DNA of 40,094 nucleotides from Phycisphaerae bacterium (GTDB taxonomy: Bacteria; Planctomycetota; Phycisphaerae; SM23-33), in contig JADHXQ010000035.1 of the NCBI GenBank assembly GCA_016782885.1, forward strand, positions 1 through 40,094. Direction: 5' to 3'. The position numbers were made by a program, and so were the translations under genes. The stretch's first letter is position 1, and the number at the start of each line of letters is the position of its first letter. Shown here one piece after another: positions 26,981 to 35,346 of this stretch. The notes under the pieces are model-generated. The model was given only the letters and a program-made list of their open reading frames with translations, did not search any database and was not told the origin of the DNA.

Positions 26981-27862
26981 TTATTGTCCCGGCTGCGGAC
27001 CGGATTTAAACGTTGCCGATCTCATCAGGCGTTTGTGCATCCCGACGAATTGTGCGGTCTTGGGGTCCGGCGTCGCCGGCGAATAACCGCGGTACATCGC
27101 ATCGTCATTGATATTCGCTTTGATGGCCGCAATCCGCTTGCTGCTCAGCGGGTGTGTCTGGAACATCGCCTCGAACACGCTGGGCTCCTTGGCAGAGAGG
27201 TTCAGCAATATCGTCAGAAGTTCCACCATTCCCCATGGGTTGTAACCCGCCTTGGTCATGTACTTCGTCCCGTATTTGTCGGCTTCGTATTCGTCGTCTC
27301 GCCCGTATTTCATCGTCACCATGGATGCGGCGATCTGCGAGGCGGCTTTGGCGGCTTCCGCCTTGTCCGATCCGGCGGCTGCCGCTGCCAGTTCAACGAC
27401 CACCGAAGCCCCAATCCCGCGCTGCATGCCCTTTACCCCGTGCAGGGCGGCTACGTGTACGATCTCGTGCCCCAGCACGGCCGCTAGCTGCTGCTCGTTT
27501 GTCATCCTGCTCATCAGCCCGGCGGTAATGAATATCTTCCCGCCGGGAAGCGCGAAGGCGTTCGGTATTTCGGAGTTGACCAGCGTGAAATCGTAGGGCA
27601 TCTTGCGGTCGGCGACAGAGGCGACCTTCTTGCCCACCATCTGCACGTACGCCTGCAGGGTGGTGTCGGCGACCGGGCCGCCAAACTGGGTAGCGACCTG
27701 CGGTGCGGCTTGGAGGCCCATGGAAATCTCATACGATCGCGGAATCGCTATCAACTCCCGCCTGCCGGTCACCGGATTGGTGCTGCATCCGGTCGCCATG
27801 GGCAGCAGAATGGAAATCAGCAGGAGCGATAGAACTAAGCTTGTCTTCTTCGTGGCGGCCAT
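26981..27862 (-). CDS. M48 family metallopeptidase, lipoprotein
   Basis: A 293-residue zinc peptidase of the HtpX/Ste24/BepA-like family. The N-terminus is a lipoprotein signal (LLLISILLPMATGC, with the modified Cys at about residue 25). The catalytic motif is LGHEIVHVAALHG, with the downstream glutamate ligand in DDEYEADKYG. The C-terminal part (FQTHPLSSKRIAAIK) is typical of the family. The ATG at 27862 is chosen because AAGGAA lies 6 bases upstream and the lipobox is then correctly placed; longer in-frame extensions are not credible. Members act in envelope protein quality control. It appears to be a single-gene unit. Confidence 0.92.
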   Translation of the reverse strand: MAATKKTSLVLSLLLISILLPMATGCSTNPVTGRRELIAIPRSYEISMGLQAAPQVATQFGGPVADTTLQAYVQMVGKKVASVADRKMPYDFTLVNSEIPNAFALPGGKIFITAGLMSRMTNEQQLAAVLGHEIVHVAALHGVKGMQRGIGASVVVELAAAAAGSDKAEAAKAASQIAASMVTMKYGRDDEYEADKYGTKYMTKAGYNPWGMVELLTILLNLSAKEPSVFEAMFQTHPLSSKRIAAIKANINDDAMYRGYSPATPDPKTAQFVGMHKRLMRSATFKSGPQPGQ

Positions 27863-28090
27863 GGCGGTTCCTTTCGAACTGTCTATCCACATTGTCCTGT
27901 AGGATTCTACCCGATCCCCAGCCCCCGTCAACACAGGAGCGACAATCGGCCAAGGCAATCGCACCTGAATCTCAGATGCGCCAAAGGCGGAAACGACAAC
28001 AGGGTACAGTTTCAATCCCCCCGGGCCTCTGGACCTGACGCCAACGCATCGGCGCCCCCGCGCGTCGGCCGGGCCGGGGAAATACGCTCT

Positions 28091-28300
28091 GGATTCACTA
28101 CCGAACTATTTAACCAACGCGGAGTTCACGGATTCACCCACGGGCAAGAGGAGCGCAGGCTTGCGAGTGAGAACCGGGAGAAAGCGGAGGCGCTCGATTC
28201 CAGAGGTTACACTCGGTTTGCGACGGCAATGCGCGAGTTCGCAGAACAATATGACAGACAAGCGGAACGCGAGGCGAAGCGCGATCCGTTTGAAGATTGA
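28091..28300 (+). pseudogene. Possible C-terminal gene remnant
   Basis: In one frame the sequence reads as a credible, charged, helical protein tail: NQRGVHGFTHGQEERRLA near 28115, then RGYTRFATAMREFAEQYDRQ and a stop after DPFED at 28300. The frame extends upstream without a stop but has no start codon or ribosome site until a late ATG inside the helical part. This looks like the 3' end of a lost gene. The parent family is not recognised and the reading could be chance, though the composition is unlike the shadow frames nearby. Confidence 0.4.
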
Positions 28301-28337
28301 TCTGTTTATGTCAGGTTCAATGAGTTTACAATAAATT

Positions 28338-28375
28338 GTTGCCTTGCGGCCGCCGCATCGCGGCCGCAAGGCAAC
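28338..28375 (-). terminator. 16-bp perfect hairpin, candidate gdhA terminator
   Basis: GTTGCCTTGCGGCCGC pairs perfectly with GCGGCCGCAAGGCAAC across a six-base loop. It lies 93 bases past the gdhA stop codon. On the minus strand it is followed by an A/T-rich stretch (AATTTATTG) rather than a T-run, so termination there is only probable. Confidence 0.55.
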
Positions 28376-28468
28376 ACTGATCGGAATGCGGCGGGGCTTA
28401 GGATACTACCCTTCGCTTTCCGCTGATTTAACAACAATTCGTGCAGAGTCGTCCGTCCTGGCTGAGAA

Positions 28469-29842
<1,374 letters not shown>

Positions 29843-29939
29843 TCACACGCGGGTTATAGTGCCCTTTTTCATCTGTCCAATGACAGATACCAATCGCTGC
29901 CGATTCTCGTCATGAGGCTTTTACGGCATCGTGTGTCCA

Positions 29940-29967
29940 AATATATCGGATTTCCCGCCCAAGTCAA
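29940..29967 (-). promoter_or_regulatory. Candidate gdhA promoter
   Basis: On the minus strand TTGACT (29967-29962), 16 bases, then TATATT (29945-29940), each five of six to the sigma-70 consensus. Transcription would start near 29933 and leave a leader of about 124 bases. Position and strand fit gdhA. Confidence 0.65.
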
Positions 29968-30023
29968 CATAAATCTTCTTTATATTTTTTACTTATTATC
30001 CTGACACATCTCCCCCGCCCATC

Positions 30024-30040
30024 CCATATGCCAGATATGG
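30024..30040. promoter_or_regulatory. Inverted repeat CCATAT-N5-ATATGG, candidate operator
   Basis: A perfect 6-bp dyad with a 5-base centre, located between the gdhA and nrpR-like promoters. It could bind the adjacent regulator. It does not match the GGAA-N6-TTCC operator described for methanogen NrpR, so the assignment is only positional. Confidence 0.4.
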
Positions 30041-30066
30041 AGCCTTATAAATAAAATCACAATTAA

Positions 30067-30082
30067 ATGGTAATTTTGCCAT
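30067..30082. promoter_or_regulatory. Inverted repeat ATGG-N8-CCAT, candidate operator
   Basis: A short dyad ending 6 bases before the -35 box of the nrpR-like gene. The arms share CCAT/ATGG with the larger dyad at 30024-30040, so both may be sites for one regulator. Short arms make chance possible. Confidence 0.3.
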
Positions 30083-30088
30083 TATAGC

Positions 30089-30116
30089 TTGTGCTGCCTT
30101 GAAAATACGGTATAAT
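30089..30116 (+). promoter_or_regulatory. Candidate promoter of the NrpR-like gene
   Basis: A perfect TATAAT at 30111-30116 with a weak TTGTGC 16 bases upstream (30089-30094). The start codon is about 30 bases downstream and AAAGGAA lies in the short leader. Confidence 0.65.
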
Positions 30117-30145
30117 AGTTTGGTCATTAACAAAGGAACACAACT

Positions 30146-31156
30146 ATGAAGCAGCAACTGAAAGTGGCGATCCTGCGAGTCCTGCGGGATGCAAACTCTC
30201 CGATCGGAAGCGCTCACATCGCCGAAGATCTTCAGCTTTATGGCATCGATCTCGGTCCTCGTTCCGTGCGTCTGCGCCTAAAGGAACTCGCCGCCGAGGG
30301 TCTGGTCGCCGCGTCGCGTCGCGGGCGAGGCGGCGGAAGGACGATCACCGATCGGGGCATCGCCGAGATTGGCGATGCGCTGGTGCAGGATCGCGTGGGG
30401 TTCGCATCGGCCAAGATCGACTCGCTTGCCTGCAGGACATCTTTCGATCCCGCCACGGGCAAGGGCGATATCGTACTGAACCTCTCGACGGCGCACGCGA
30501 GCCTCATCCGCCCCGTGCTTCGGGCAATGCTGCCGGTTTTTACATCCCGCTTCACTATGGGTAAATATGCGTGCGTTTTCGATCCGGGAACGCGGGTCGG
30601 CAACTTCGTCGTGCCGGCCGGTCGGGTCGCGATCGGTACGGTCTGCAGCGTGACGGTCAACGGCGTGCTGCTGTCGCGGGGGATACCGATGATCTCGAAA
30701 TTCGGCGGTATCCTCGAGATATTCGACCACAAACCGCTCCGGTTCACCGACGTGATCTATTACGAGAGCACGTCGCTGGACCCGCTGGAAGTATTCATCA
30801 AGGGGGGGCTTACTTCCCTCGATAACATATGGGAAACAGGAAGAGGGCGAATCGGCGCCAGCTTTCGGGAGGTCCCCACCTGCATGCTGCCGCTGGTGAA
30901 GAAAATACTCGACGAACTCGAAGCCGCGGGCCTGGGCAGCGCACTTGTCGTCGGGCAGCCCAACCGCCCGGTATTGGGGTTCCCGGTCTCTGAAGGACGC
31001 ACAGGAGTGATCCTCGCCGGCGGGCTTAATCCCCTTGCCGCAGTCGAACAGTCGGGGGTCTCGGCGGGCAATATCGCGATGGCCGAAATATACGACTTCG
31101 CCCGCCTGGAGACATATACCGAACTGGCTGATCGATTCGGCATTAAACTGCCCTGA
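30146..31156 (+). CDS. NrpR-like transcriptional regulator (winged helix + NrpR/DUF128 domain)
   Basis: A 336-residue regulator. Residues 1-65 form a winged-helix DNA-binding domain (VAILRVLRDANSPIGSAHIAE, VRLRLKELAAEGL). Residues about 80-330 form a single NrpR-type ligand domain, including STSLDPLEVFIKGGLTSL and GRGRIGASFREVP, close to the family's DPLEVFI and G-x-I-x-A-x-FRE-P blocks. In methanogenic archaea NrpR represses nitrogen-assimilation genes and is released by 2-oxoglutarate; those proteins often have two such domains. Here it is divergent from gdhA, so it is likely to sense 2-oxoglutarate and control gdhA and itself. AAAGGAA precedes the ATG. Its stop directly abuts the nadB stop codon. 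Confidence 0.82.
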   Translation: MKQQLKVAILRVLRDANSPIGSAHIAEDLQLYGIDLGPRSVRLRLKELAAEGLVAASRRGRGGGRTITDRGIAEIGDALVQDRVGFASAKIDSLACRTSFDPATGKGDIVLNLSTAHASLIRPVLRAMLPVFTSRFTMGKYACVFDPGTRVGNFVVPAGRVAIGTVCSVTVNGVLLSRGIPMISKFGGILEIFDHKPLRFTDVIYYESTSLDPLEVFIKGGLTSLDNIWETGRGRIGASFREVPTCMLPLVKKILDELEAAGLGSALVVGQPNRPVLGFPVSEGRTGVILAGGLNPLAAVEQSGVSAGNIAMAEIYDFARLETYTELADRFGIKLP

Positions 31157-32800
31157 TCACTCGATAACAAGTTCGCCGGTAGTTCTGCGGGCGGTCTGGT
31201 GCCTGGCCCAGGAGCGATCCGTTTCGGGGAAATCCTCGCGGCAGTGCACTCCGCGCGTCTCGGTCCGCCGCAGCGCAAAGTTGGTTATCAAGTACGAAGC
31301 GGTCAGCATGTTCTGGACTTCCCAGGCGGCCGGATCGTAGAACTCCTTGTCCAGAACGTACCTGCCCCAGAACGCGATGATCTCCAGCGTCTCGGACAAC
31401 CGCCCGCCGCGCCGAAACAGACCCACATTACGCCACATCACCGAGCGAAGCGAACTGCGAATATCCGGGATGTCCAGTTCCGTACGCTCGGATTTCTCGT
31501 TCGTCCAGTCGATAACCGGAGCGCTCGCGCGACCCGAACCCGCCAAAGCGTCACCTGCCAGCCTGCCGCACTGCTGACCCATAACCAGTGCTTCGGTAAG
31601 GCTGTTAGACGCCAGACGGTTGGCTCCATGCATGCCCGTACACGCCGCCTCCCCGCATGCCAGCAGATCCTCGATCGAGGTCCGACCCTCGATATCGACC
31701 CTCGCCCCTCCGATCATGTAGTGAGCGGCGGGATGGACCGGAATCAGGTCGCGACCGGGATCTATCCCGAACGATCTGCACTGCTGATCTATCTGCGGAA
31801 ATCGCTCGGCAAAAGTCGCCCCGCCAATGTGACGCACGTCCAGGAAAACGTGCGTCGATCCGGTCTGGCGCATCCGGTTGAGTATCGCCCGGCTGACCGT
31901 ATCGCGAGGGGCGAGTTCGGCCATTTCGTGACAGGCGGGCATGAAACGCTCTCCGCTTCGATCGACCAGGTAAGCCCCCTCGCCCCGAACGGCCTCGGAA
32001 ACCAGCGATCGAGACGAACCGGCGATGTAAAGTGTGGTCGGGTGAAACTGCATCATTTCCGCGTCAGCTATCGTCACGCCGGCACGGAACGCCAACGCCA
32101 TCGCATCTGCAGTGGCGCTCGACGGATTAGACGTCTCGCGCCACAGCATCCCGCTACCACCAGCCGCTAGAATCGTCTGCCGCGCGTGGATCATCTGCAG
32201 CCCGTAGCGGGGATTGTACGTCAGGGCGCCGAGGCATCGCGAACCGCTCCCGCCTTCGGGCGGGTCGGTTACCAGATCGATCGCAAAACAGTCTTCAAAT
32301 ACCTTGATCTCGTCGCACTCGGCGGTCCGTTTGGCGAGGAACTCCACCAGCACGCGCCCCGACGCGTCGCCCGAGGCGTGGACTATCCGCGAGGCGCTGT
32401 GTCCCCCTTCCCGCCCCAACGCCAACTCACCGGCGCTCGAATCGAAGCCAAGACCCTGCTCGTACATCTCTCGGATATGCTCCGGGGCCGACTCGATCAC
32501 TCTCCGGATCACCCCTTCATCGCACATCCCCCTGCCTGTCTCGATCGTGTCGCGGAGGTGGGATTCGATGGTGTCGCCCGCGTCCATTACCGCCGCCAGC
32601 CCGCCCTGGGCGTGGTAAGTGTTGGAATCGGCGAGTTTGCCCTTGGTCAGGACGATCACGCTTCCGGCGGCGCCGGCCTGGATCGCCGCGCGCATCCCGG
32701 CCGCCCCGGCGCCTATCACCAGCACGTCAGTGAATATATGGGGCAGTTTCCGGCTGGCGAAACTCACCAGGAAGCGGCGTTGAAGGTACGGGGCGTCCAT
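31157..32800 (-). CDS. nadB: L-aspartate oxidase
   Basis: FAD enzyme that oxidises aspartate to iminoaspartate, the first step of de novo NAD synthesis, using oxygen or fumarate as electron acceptor. The 547 residues show the FAD motif VIGAGAAGMRAA, SNTYHAQGGLAAV, GREGGHSASRIVHASGD, MMQFHPTTLY, PVHPAAHYMIGGARVD and the helical C-terminal domain. It lies 20 bases after fumB on the same strand; fumarase makes malate/fumarate interconvert, so the operon may link fumarate supply to NadB. nadA and nadC are not in the window. Its 3' end meets the convergent NrpR-like gene with no spacer. Confidence 0.95.
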   Translation of the reverse strand: MDAPYLQRRFLVSFASRKLPHIFTDVLVIGAGAAGMRAAIQAGAAGSVIVLTKGKLADSNTYHAQGGLAAVMDAGDTIESHLRDTIETGRGMCDEGVIRRVIESAPEHIREMYEQGLGFDSSAGELALGREGGHSASRIVHASGDASGRVLVEFLAKRTAECDEIKVFEDCFAIDLVTDPPEGGSGSRCLGALTYNPRYGLQMIHARQTILAAGGSGMLWRETSNPSSATADAMALAFRAGVTIADAEMMQFHPTTLYIAGSSRSLVSEAVRGEGAYLVDRSGERFMPACHEMAELAPRDTVSRAILNRMRQTGSTHVFLDVRHIGGATFAERFPQIDQQCRSFGIDPGRDLIPVHPAAHYMIGGARVDIEGRTSIEDLLACGEAACTGMHGANRLASNSLTEALVMGQQCGRLAGDALAGSGRASAPVIDWTNEKSERTELDIPDIRSSLRSVMWRNVGLFRRGGRLSETLEIIAFWGRYVLDKEFYDPAAWEVQNMLTASYLITNFALRRTETRGVHCREDFPETDRSWARHQTARRTTGELVIE

Positions 32801-32820
32801 ATCTCAAGTTCCAGGTAAAA

Positions 32821-33360
32821 CTATTTCGGGCGTTTGTAAAGGTCCCCGCCGACGCTGTCCTGGGCGACGACACATGGGAAACCCTCGACCGTGATCCGAG
32901 CCAGCGCTTCGGCGCCGAGATCGTCGTAGGCGACCACTTCGTATGACTTTATCGTCCGGGCGATAAGTGCCGCCGCCCCGCCGACGGCCGCAAAGTAAAC
33001 CGCACCATACTCCCGCATAGCCGCCAGAACCCCCTCCCCGCGCGGGCCTTTGCCTATCATCCCCGTTTGCCCGCGGGCGATCAGCAGCGGCGAGTATGGG
33101 TCCATGCGGTAACTCGATGTCGGACCGGCCGAACCGATCGGCGCTCCCCGAGGCGCAGGGCTCGGGCCCACGTAGTAAATCGTGATGTCCGTAAGGTCCA
33201 CCGGCAGCTCGCCGCCGCTGTCGATCAACTCGATCAGCCGCCGGTGGGCCGCATCGCGCGCGGTGTACATCTCGCCGAAAAGCTCGACCACCTGTCCGGC
33301 TCGCAGCGATCTCGCGGTGGCGCGGTTCAGCGGCAGATCTATCCGCACCGGGTCGCTCAC
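32821..33360 (-). CDS. Class I fumarate hydratase, beta subunit
   Basis: A 179-residue C-terminal-type subunit of a two-subunit class I (iron-sulphur) fumarase or tartrate dehydratase. Family features: LRAGQVVELFGEMYTARDAAHRR, YYVGPSPAPRGAPIGSAGPTSSYRMD, MIGKGPRG and the conserved GAVYFAAVGGAAAL. Its ATG overlaps the alpha-subunit stop by four bases (ATGA), the usual coupling for heteromeric enzymes. Sequence alone does not fully separate fumarase from L-tartrate dehydratase, but fumarase is more likely next to nadB. Confidence 0.93.
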   Translation of the reverse strand: MSDPVRIDLPLNRATARSLRAGQVVELFGEMYTARDAAHRRLIELIDSGGELPVDLTDITIYYVGPSPAPRGAPIGSAGPTSSYRMDPYSPLLIARGQTGMIGKGPRGEGVLAAMREYGAVYFAAVGGAAALIARTIKSYEVVAYDDLGAEALARITVEGFPCVVAQDSVGGDLYKRPK

Positions 33361-34214
33361 AGGCGCACCTCCTCGTGACGGGACGAGTGGCAGTTCAGGT
33401 TCACCGCCACAGGCAGCGAGGCGATATGGCAGGCAGCAGTAAGCACATGCACCGCAAGGGCGGTCGTCGACCCGCCGAGCCCCATAGGCCCGATACCAAG
33501 CGAATTGATCCGCCCCAGCAGCTCGGACTCGACGCCCGCGTAGAATTCATCGCCGCTCGGATCGCCCAGCGGGCGGAACAGCGACTCCTTGGCCAGTATC
33601 GCACATTGCTCGAAATCGCCCCCGATCCCCACGCCAACCACCAGCGGCGGACACGGGTTGCCCCCCGCCTCAGCCACCGCGTTGACCACGAAATCCTTGA
33701 CCCCCTCGATACCGTCGGCCGGTTTGAGCATCGCGATGCGGCTCATATTCTCGCTGCCGCCGCCCTTGGCTGCATATCGAATCCGCAGCCCGTCGCCGGA
33801 GACCAGCCGCAAGTGAACGATCGCCGGAGTGTTATCGCCCGTATTCGCCCGCCGCACCGGATCGCCCACCACCGACTTACGCAGATACCCGTCGCGGTAT
33901 CCCTGCGCCACGCCCCGGTTAATGGCATCGGTCAACTCCCCGCCAACGATCCGAACATCGCTCCCTGTCTCCACAAAAAATACCGCCAGACCGGTATCCT
34001 GACACAGAGGGCGCCGCTGACTCTCATCGCCCCCGCCGGCCGCGATACGGGCATTCTCCTCGATCTGACCGAGGATCGTGTCCGCCAGTTCGTTATCCTC
34101 CCCCCGCCGCGCCGCGGCCAGCAACTCCAGCAAACGCGGATCGGCCAGCGTGCATCCGCGGATACACATCTGTCGCACGGCCGCAACTATCGCATCAAAT
34201 TGAATCTCTTTCAT
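33357..34214 (-). CDS. Class I fumarate hydratase, alpha subunit
   Basis: A 285-residue N-terminal-type subunit carrying the [4Fe-4S] ligands. The three cysteines are visible in PLCQDTGL, GNPCPPLVVG and NLNCHSSRH. GDNTPAIVH, AKGGGSENMS and IGPMGLGGSTTALAV are typical. It catalyses reversible hydration of fumarate to malate together with the downstream subunit. Its start codon is directly preceded by a CAGCTAT-type repeat array, so the ribosome-binding region has been built from repeat sequence (GAGAGCTGATCCCT) and shows no clear Shine-Dalgarno motif. Confidence 0.94.
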   Translation of the reverse strand: MKEIQFDAIVAAVRQMCIRGCTLADPRLLELLAAARRGEDNELADTILGQIEENARIAAGGGDESQRRPLCQDTGLAVFFVETGSDVRIVGGELTDAINRGVAQGYRDGYLRKSVVGDPVRRANTGDNTPAIVHLRLVSGDGLRIRYAAKGGGSENMSRIAMLKPADGIEGVKDFVVNAVAEAGGNPCPPLVVGVGIGGDFEQCAILAKESLFRPLGDPSGDEFYAGVESELLGRINSLGIGPMGLGGSTTALAVHVLTAACHIASLPVAVNLNCHSSRHEEVRL

Positions 34215-34220
34215 AGGGAT

Positions 34221-34334
34221 CAGCTCTCAGCTATCAGCTATCAGCTATCAGCTAAAAGCCTGTAAGCGGGGACCGAGAACGTGCCGTCGAGCCTTCAGCC
34301 GTTGTCGTAGCTGAGGGCTGATAGCTGATAGCTG
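34221..34334. repeat. CAGCTAT repeats in inverted pair
   Basis: CAGCTCTCAGCTATCAGCTA-type units run from 34221 to 34253. The reverse-complement units (AGCTGAGGGCTGATAGCTG and onward) run from 34309 to 34334. The two blocks could pair as a large stem. The unit is the same as at 18741-18765. Confidence 0.88.
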
Positions 34335-34418
34335 CCCCCAAGCATACCGCGCCGCGGACCCAATCCGCAAATGCTTTCGCCGCAACCAGATTCACACACG
34401 CAGAAAAATGCAACTGGC

Positions 34419-34461
34419 GGGTGTCACATTTGGTTCACTAATATGAGAAGCTGTGACACCC
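34419..34461. promoter_or_regulatory. 10-bp inverted repeat GGGTGTCACA / TGTGACACCC
   Basis: Perfect 10-bp arms at 34419-34428 and 34452-34461 with a 23-base centre. It is about 200-250 bases upstream of the alpha-fumarase gene. Function unknown: a regulator site, RNA hairpin or insertion-element end are all possible. Confidence 0.5.
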
Positions 34462-34597
34462 TTATTACGCCCCGATAATCCCAATAATCCTAACGCCATA
34501 TCCGCACACAAAAACCGCCACCGGCCATAACGCTTTATAACACCCGCCGTTATAATCGGAGGCTCAAAATATCCCTTGCGTTTTCGGGCGTTTGTTA

Positions 34598-34637
34598 TAT
34601 GTCACACCCGGAGGGTTTTTGACGCAACTGTGACATA
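34598..34637. promoter_or_regulatory. 9-bp inverted repeat TATGTCACA / TGTGACATA
   Basis: Perfect arms at 34598-34606 and 34629-34637 with a 22-base centre. The core TGTCACA/TGTGACA is shared with the repeat at 34419-34461, while the outer two base pairs differ in a compensated way. Confidence 0.5.
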
Positions 34638-34708
34638 CGCCGATTTGCCCACTAAGCCCGCAGCTTGTCACGACGAAGCGCAGCGAAGACGGAAGAACGC
34701 GGAGAACG

Positions 34709-34833
34709 GCGCGTAGTTTTGTTCCGGCCAGCGGCGACGGCTTTTTGCCACCGATAGCACGGATGACTCGGATGGTAAAGGCAACGGCCACGGCGCGAAG
34801 TTTTGTTCCGGCCAACGGCTGGCGGCTTTTTTT
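34709..34833 (+). repeat. Direct duplication of a ~40-base segment
   Basis: GCGCGTAGTTTTGTTCCGGC followed by CAGCGG...GGCTTTTT near 34709-34745 recurs as GCGCGAAGTTTTGTTCCGGC followed by CAACGG...GGCTTTTT near 34793-34833. The copies are about 84 bases apart with a few mismatches; the stretch between contains hexamer-like ACGG phrases. Confidence 0.75.
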
Positions 34834-34893
34834 GCGATTGGTCGTCACGCCGTCCGCCGTGGCTGCCCGTTTACCGTTAGCAATCCCAAACCT

Positions 34894-34912
34894 GTACTTC
34901 GTAGCGAAGTAC
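34894..34912. repeat. Perfect hairpin GTACTTCG-TAG-CGAAGTAC
   Basis: Eight-base arms with a three-base loop, followed by a further partial copy (ACTTCGCGGAGTAGT). No T-run follows on either strand, so this is not an obvious terminator. Confidence 0.5.
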
Positions 34913-35084
34913 TTCGCGGAGTAGTATCTAAAATCCCAAATACCAAATCAGTTGCCTGTCTACTTGCAACTCACGTGCCGGAGATCCGCCGTCGGCGTGG
35001 CTCTACTTTCTCGCGCAGCGTGGCGGGACCCCGATGATCCCCCGATCTGGTTATTGTTTGAATTCCAAGCCCAAAGACCCCTGT

Positions 35085-35112
35085 AAAAAAGGGCGCCCTG
35101 TTGGAGACGCCC
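35085..35112 (-). terminator. Intrinsic terminator of the tracrRNA
   Basis: GGGCG pairs with CGCCC across a 12-base loop, directly followed by TTTTTT on the minus strand. The opposite strand has no T-run after the hairpin, which fixes the direction. Confidence 0.85.
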
Positions 35113-35186
35113 AGTTGCTCCGTGGAGCATGGCTCGCAAATTTTTCATTTTGTTACGAAAAGTAACGAGCCGGGATCAGTTACAAT
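35085..35186 (-). ncRNA. tracrRNA (predicted, about 102 nt)
   Basis: The trans-activating RNA pairs with the CRISPR repeat, is processed with it and is held by Cas9. On the minus strand the RNA would begin at 35186 with an 18-nt segment (to 35169) perfectly complementary to the 3' half of the repeat as read on the minus strand. A second short segment, CGTAAC (35157-35152), can pair with the repeat's 5' end GTTGCG with one G-U. After a U/A-rich linker come a TGCTC/GAGCA hairpin (35129-35116) and the terminator stem GGGCG/CGCCC (35112-35091) followed by six U. Promoter, anti-repeat and terminator all agree on strand and ends. Expression itself is unproven. Confidence 0.85.
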
Positions 35187-35192
35187 ATATGT

Positions 35193-35221
35193 TTTTTACT
35201 TCTATTCCAGCCCGATGTCAA
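35193..35221 (-). promoter_or_regulatory. Predicted tracrRNA promoter
   Basis: A perfect TTGACA (35221-35216), 17 bases, then TAAAAA (35198-35193) on the minus strand. Seven bases downstream is 35186, the first base of the anti-repeat. The upstream part, TTGACATCGGGCTGG, matches 12 of 15 positions of the CRISPR repeat segment TTGATGTCGGGCCGG. Confidence 0.75.
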
Positions 35222-35346
35222 GTATATTCTTTTGTGATATTTTTCGGGCGGTATGCGGTGTCTATGTCTTGTTTAGCAGCGGCTCCGTTTTTCGATTACT
35301 GGGAATCTAATCTTCAGCAGTTGTATTCGTATTGCGAGGTGCAACT

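Larger units (their letters stand above)
34215..35084. other. 870-base non-coding interval with repeats and hairpins
   Basis: No credible gene on either strand. It contains the CAGCTAT arrays, two long-armed TGTCACA/TGTGACA inverted repeats, a duplicated ~40-base segment and a GTACTTCG hairpin, each listed separately. Its right boundary is the tracrRNA terminator. The interval separates the metabolic operon from the CRISPR locus and looks like a patchwork of inserted short elements. Confidence 0.7.

Noticed and set aside
34960-35148. 62-codon minus-strand frame upstream of cas9
   Set aside because: It covers the tracrRNA hairpins and terminator, lacks a ribosome site and has no protein-like features.
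35152-35290. tracrRNA transcribed on the plus strand
   Set aside because: The plus strand also has an anti-repeat copy, but it is followed at once by a T-run without a nexus-like hairpin, and no matching promoter or terminator is seen; the minus strand has all three parts.
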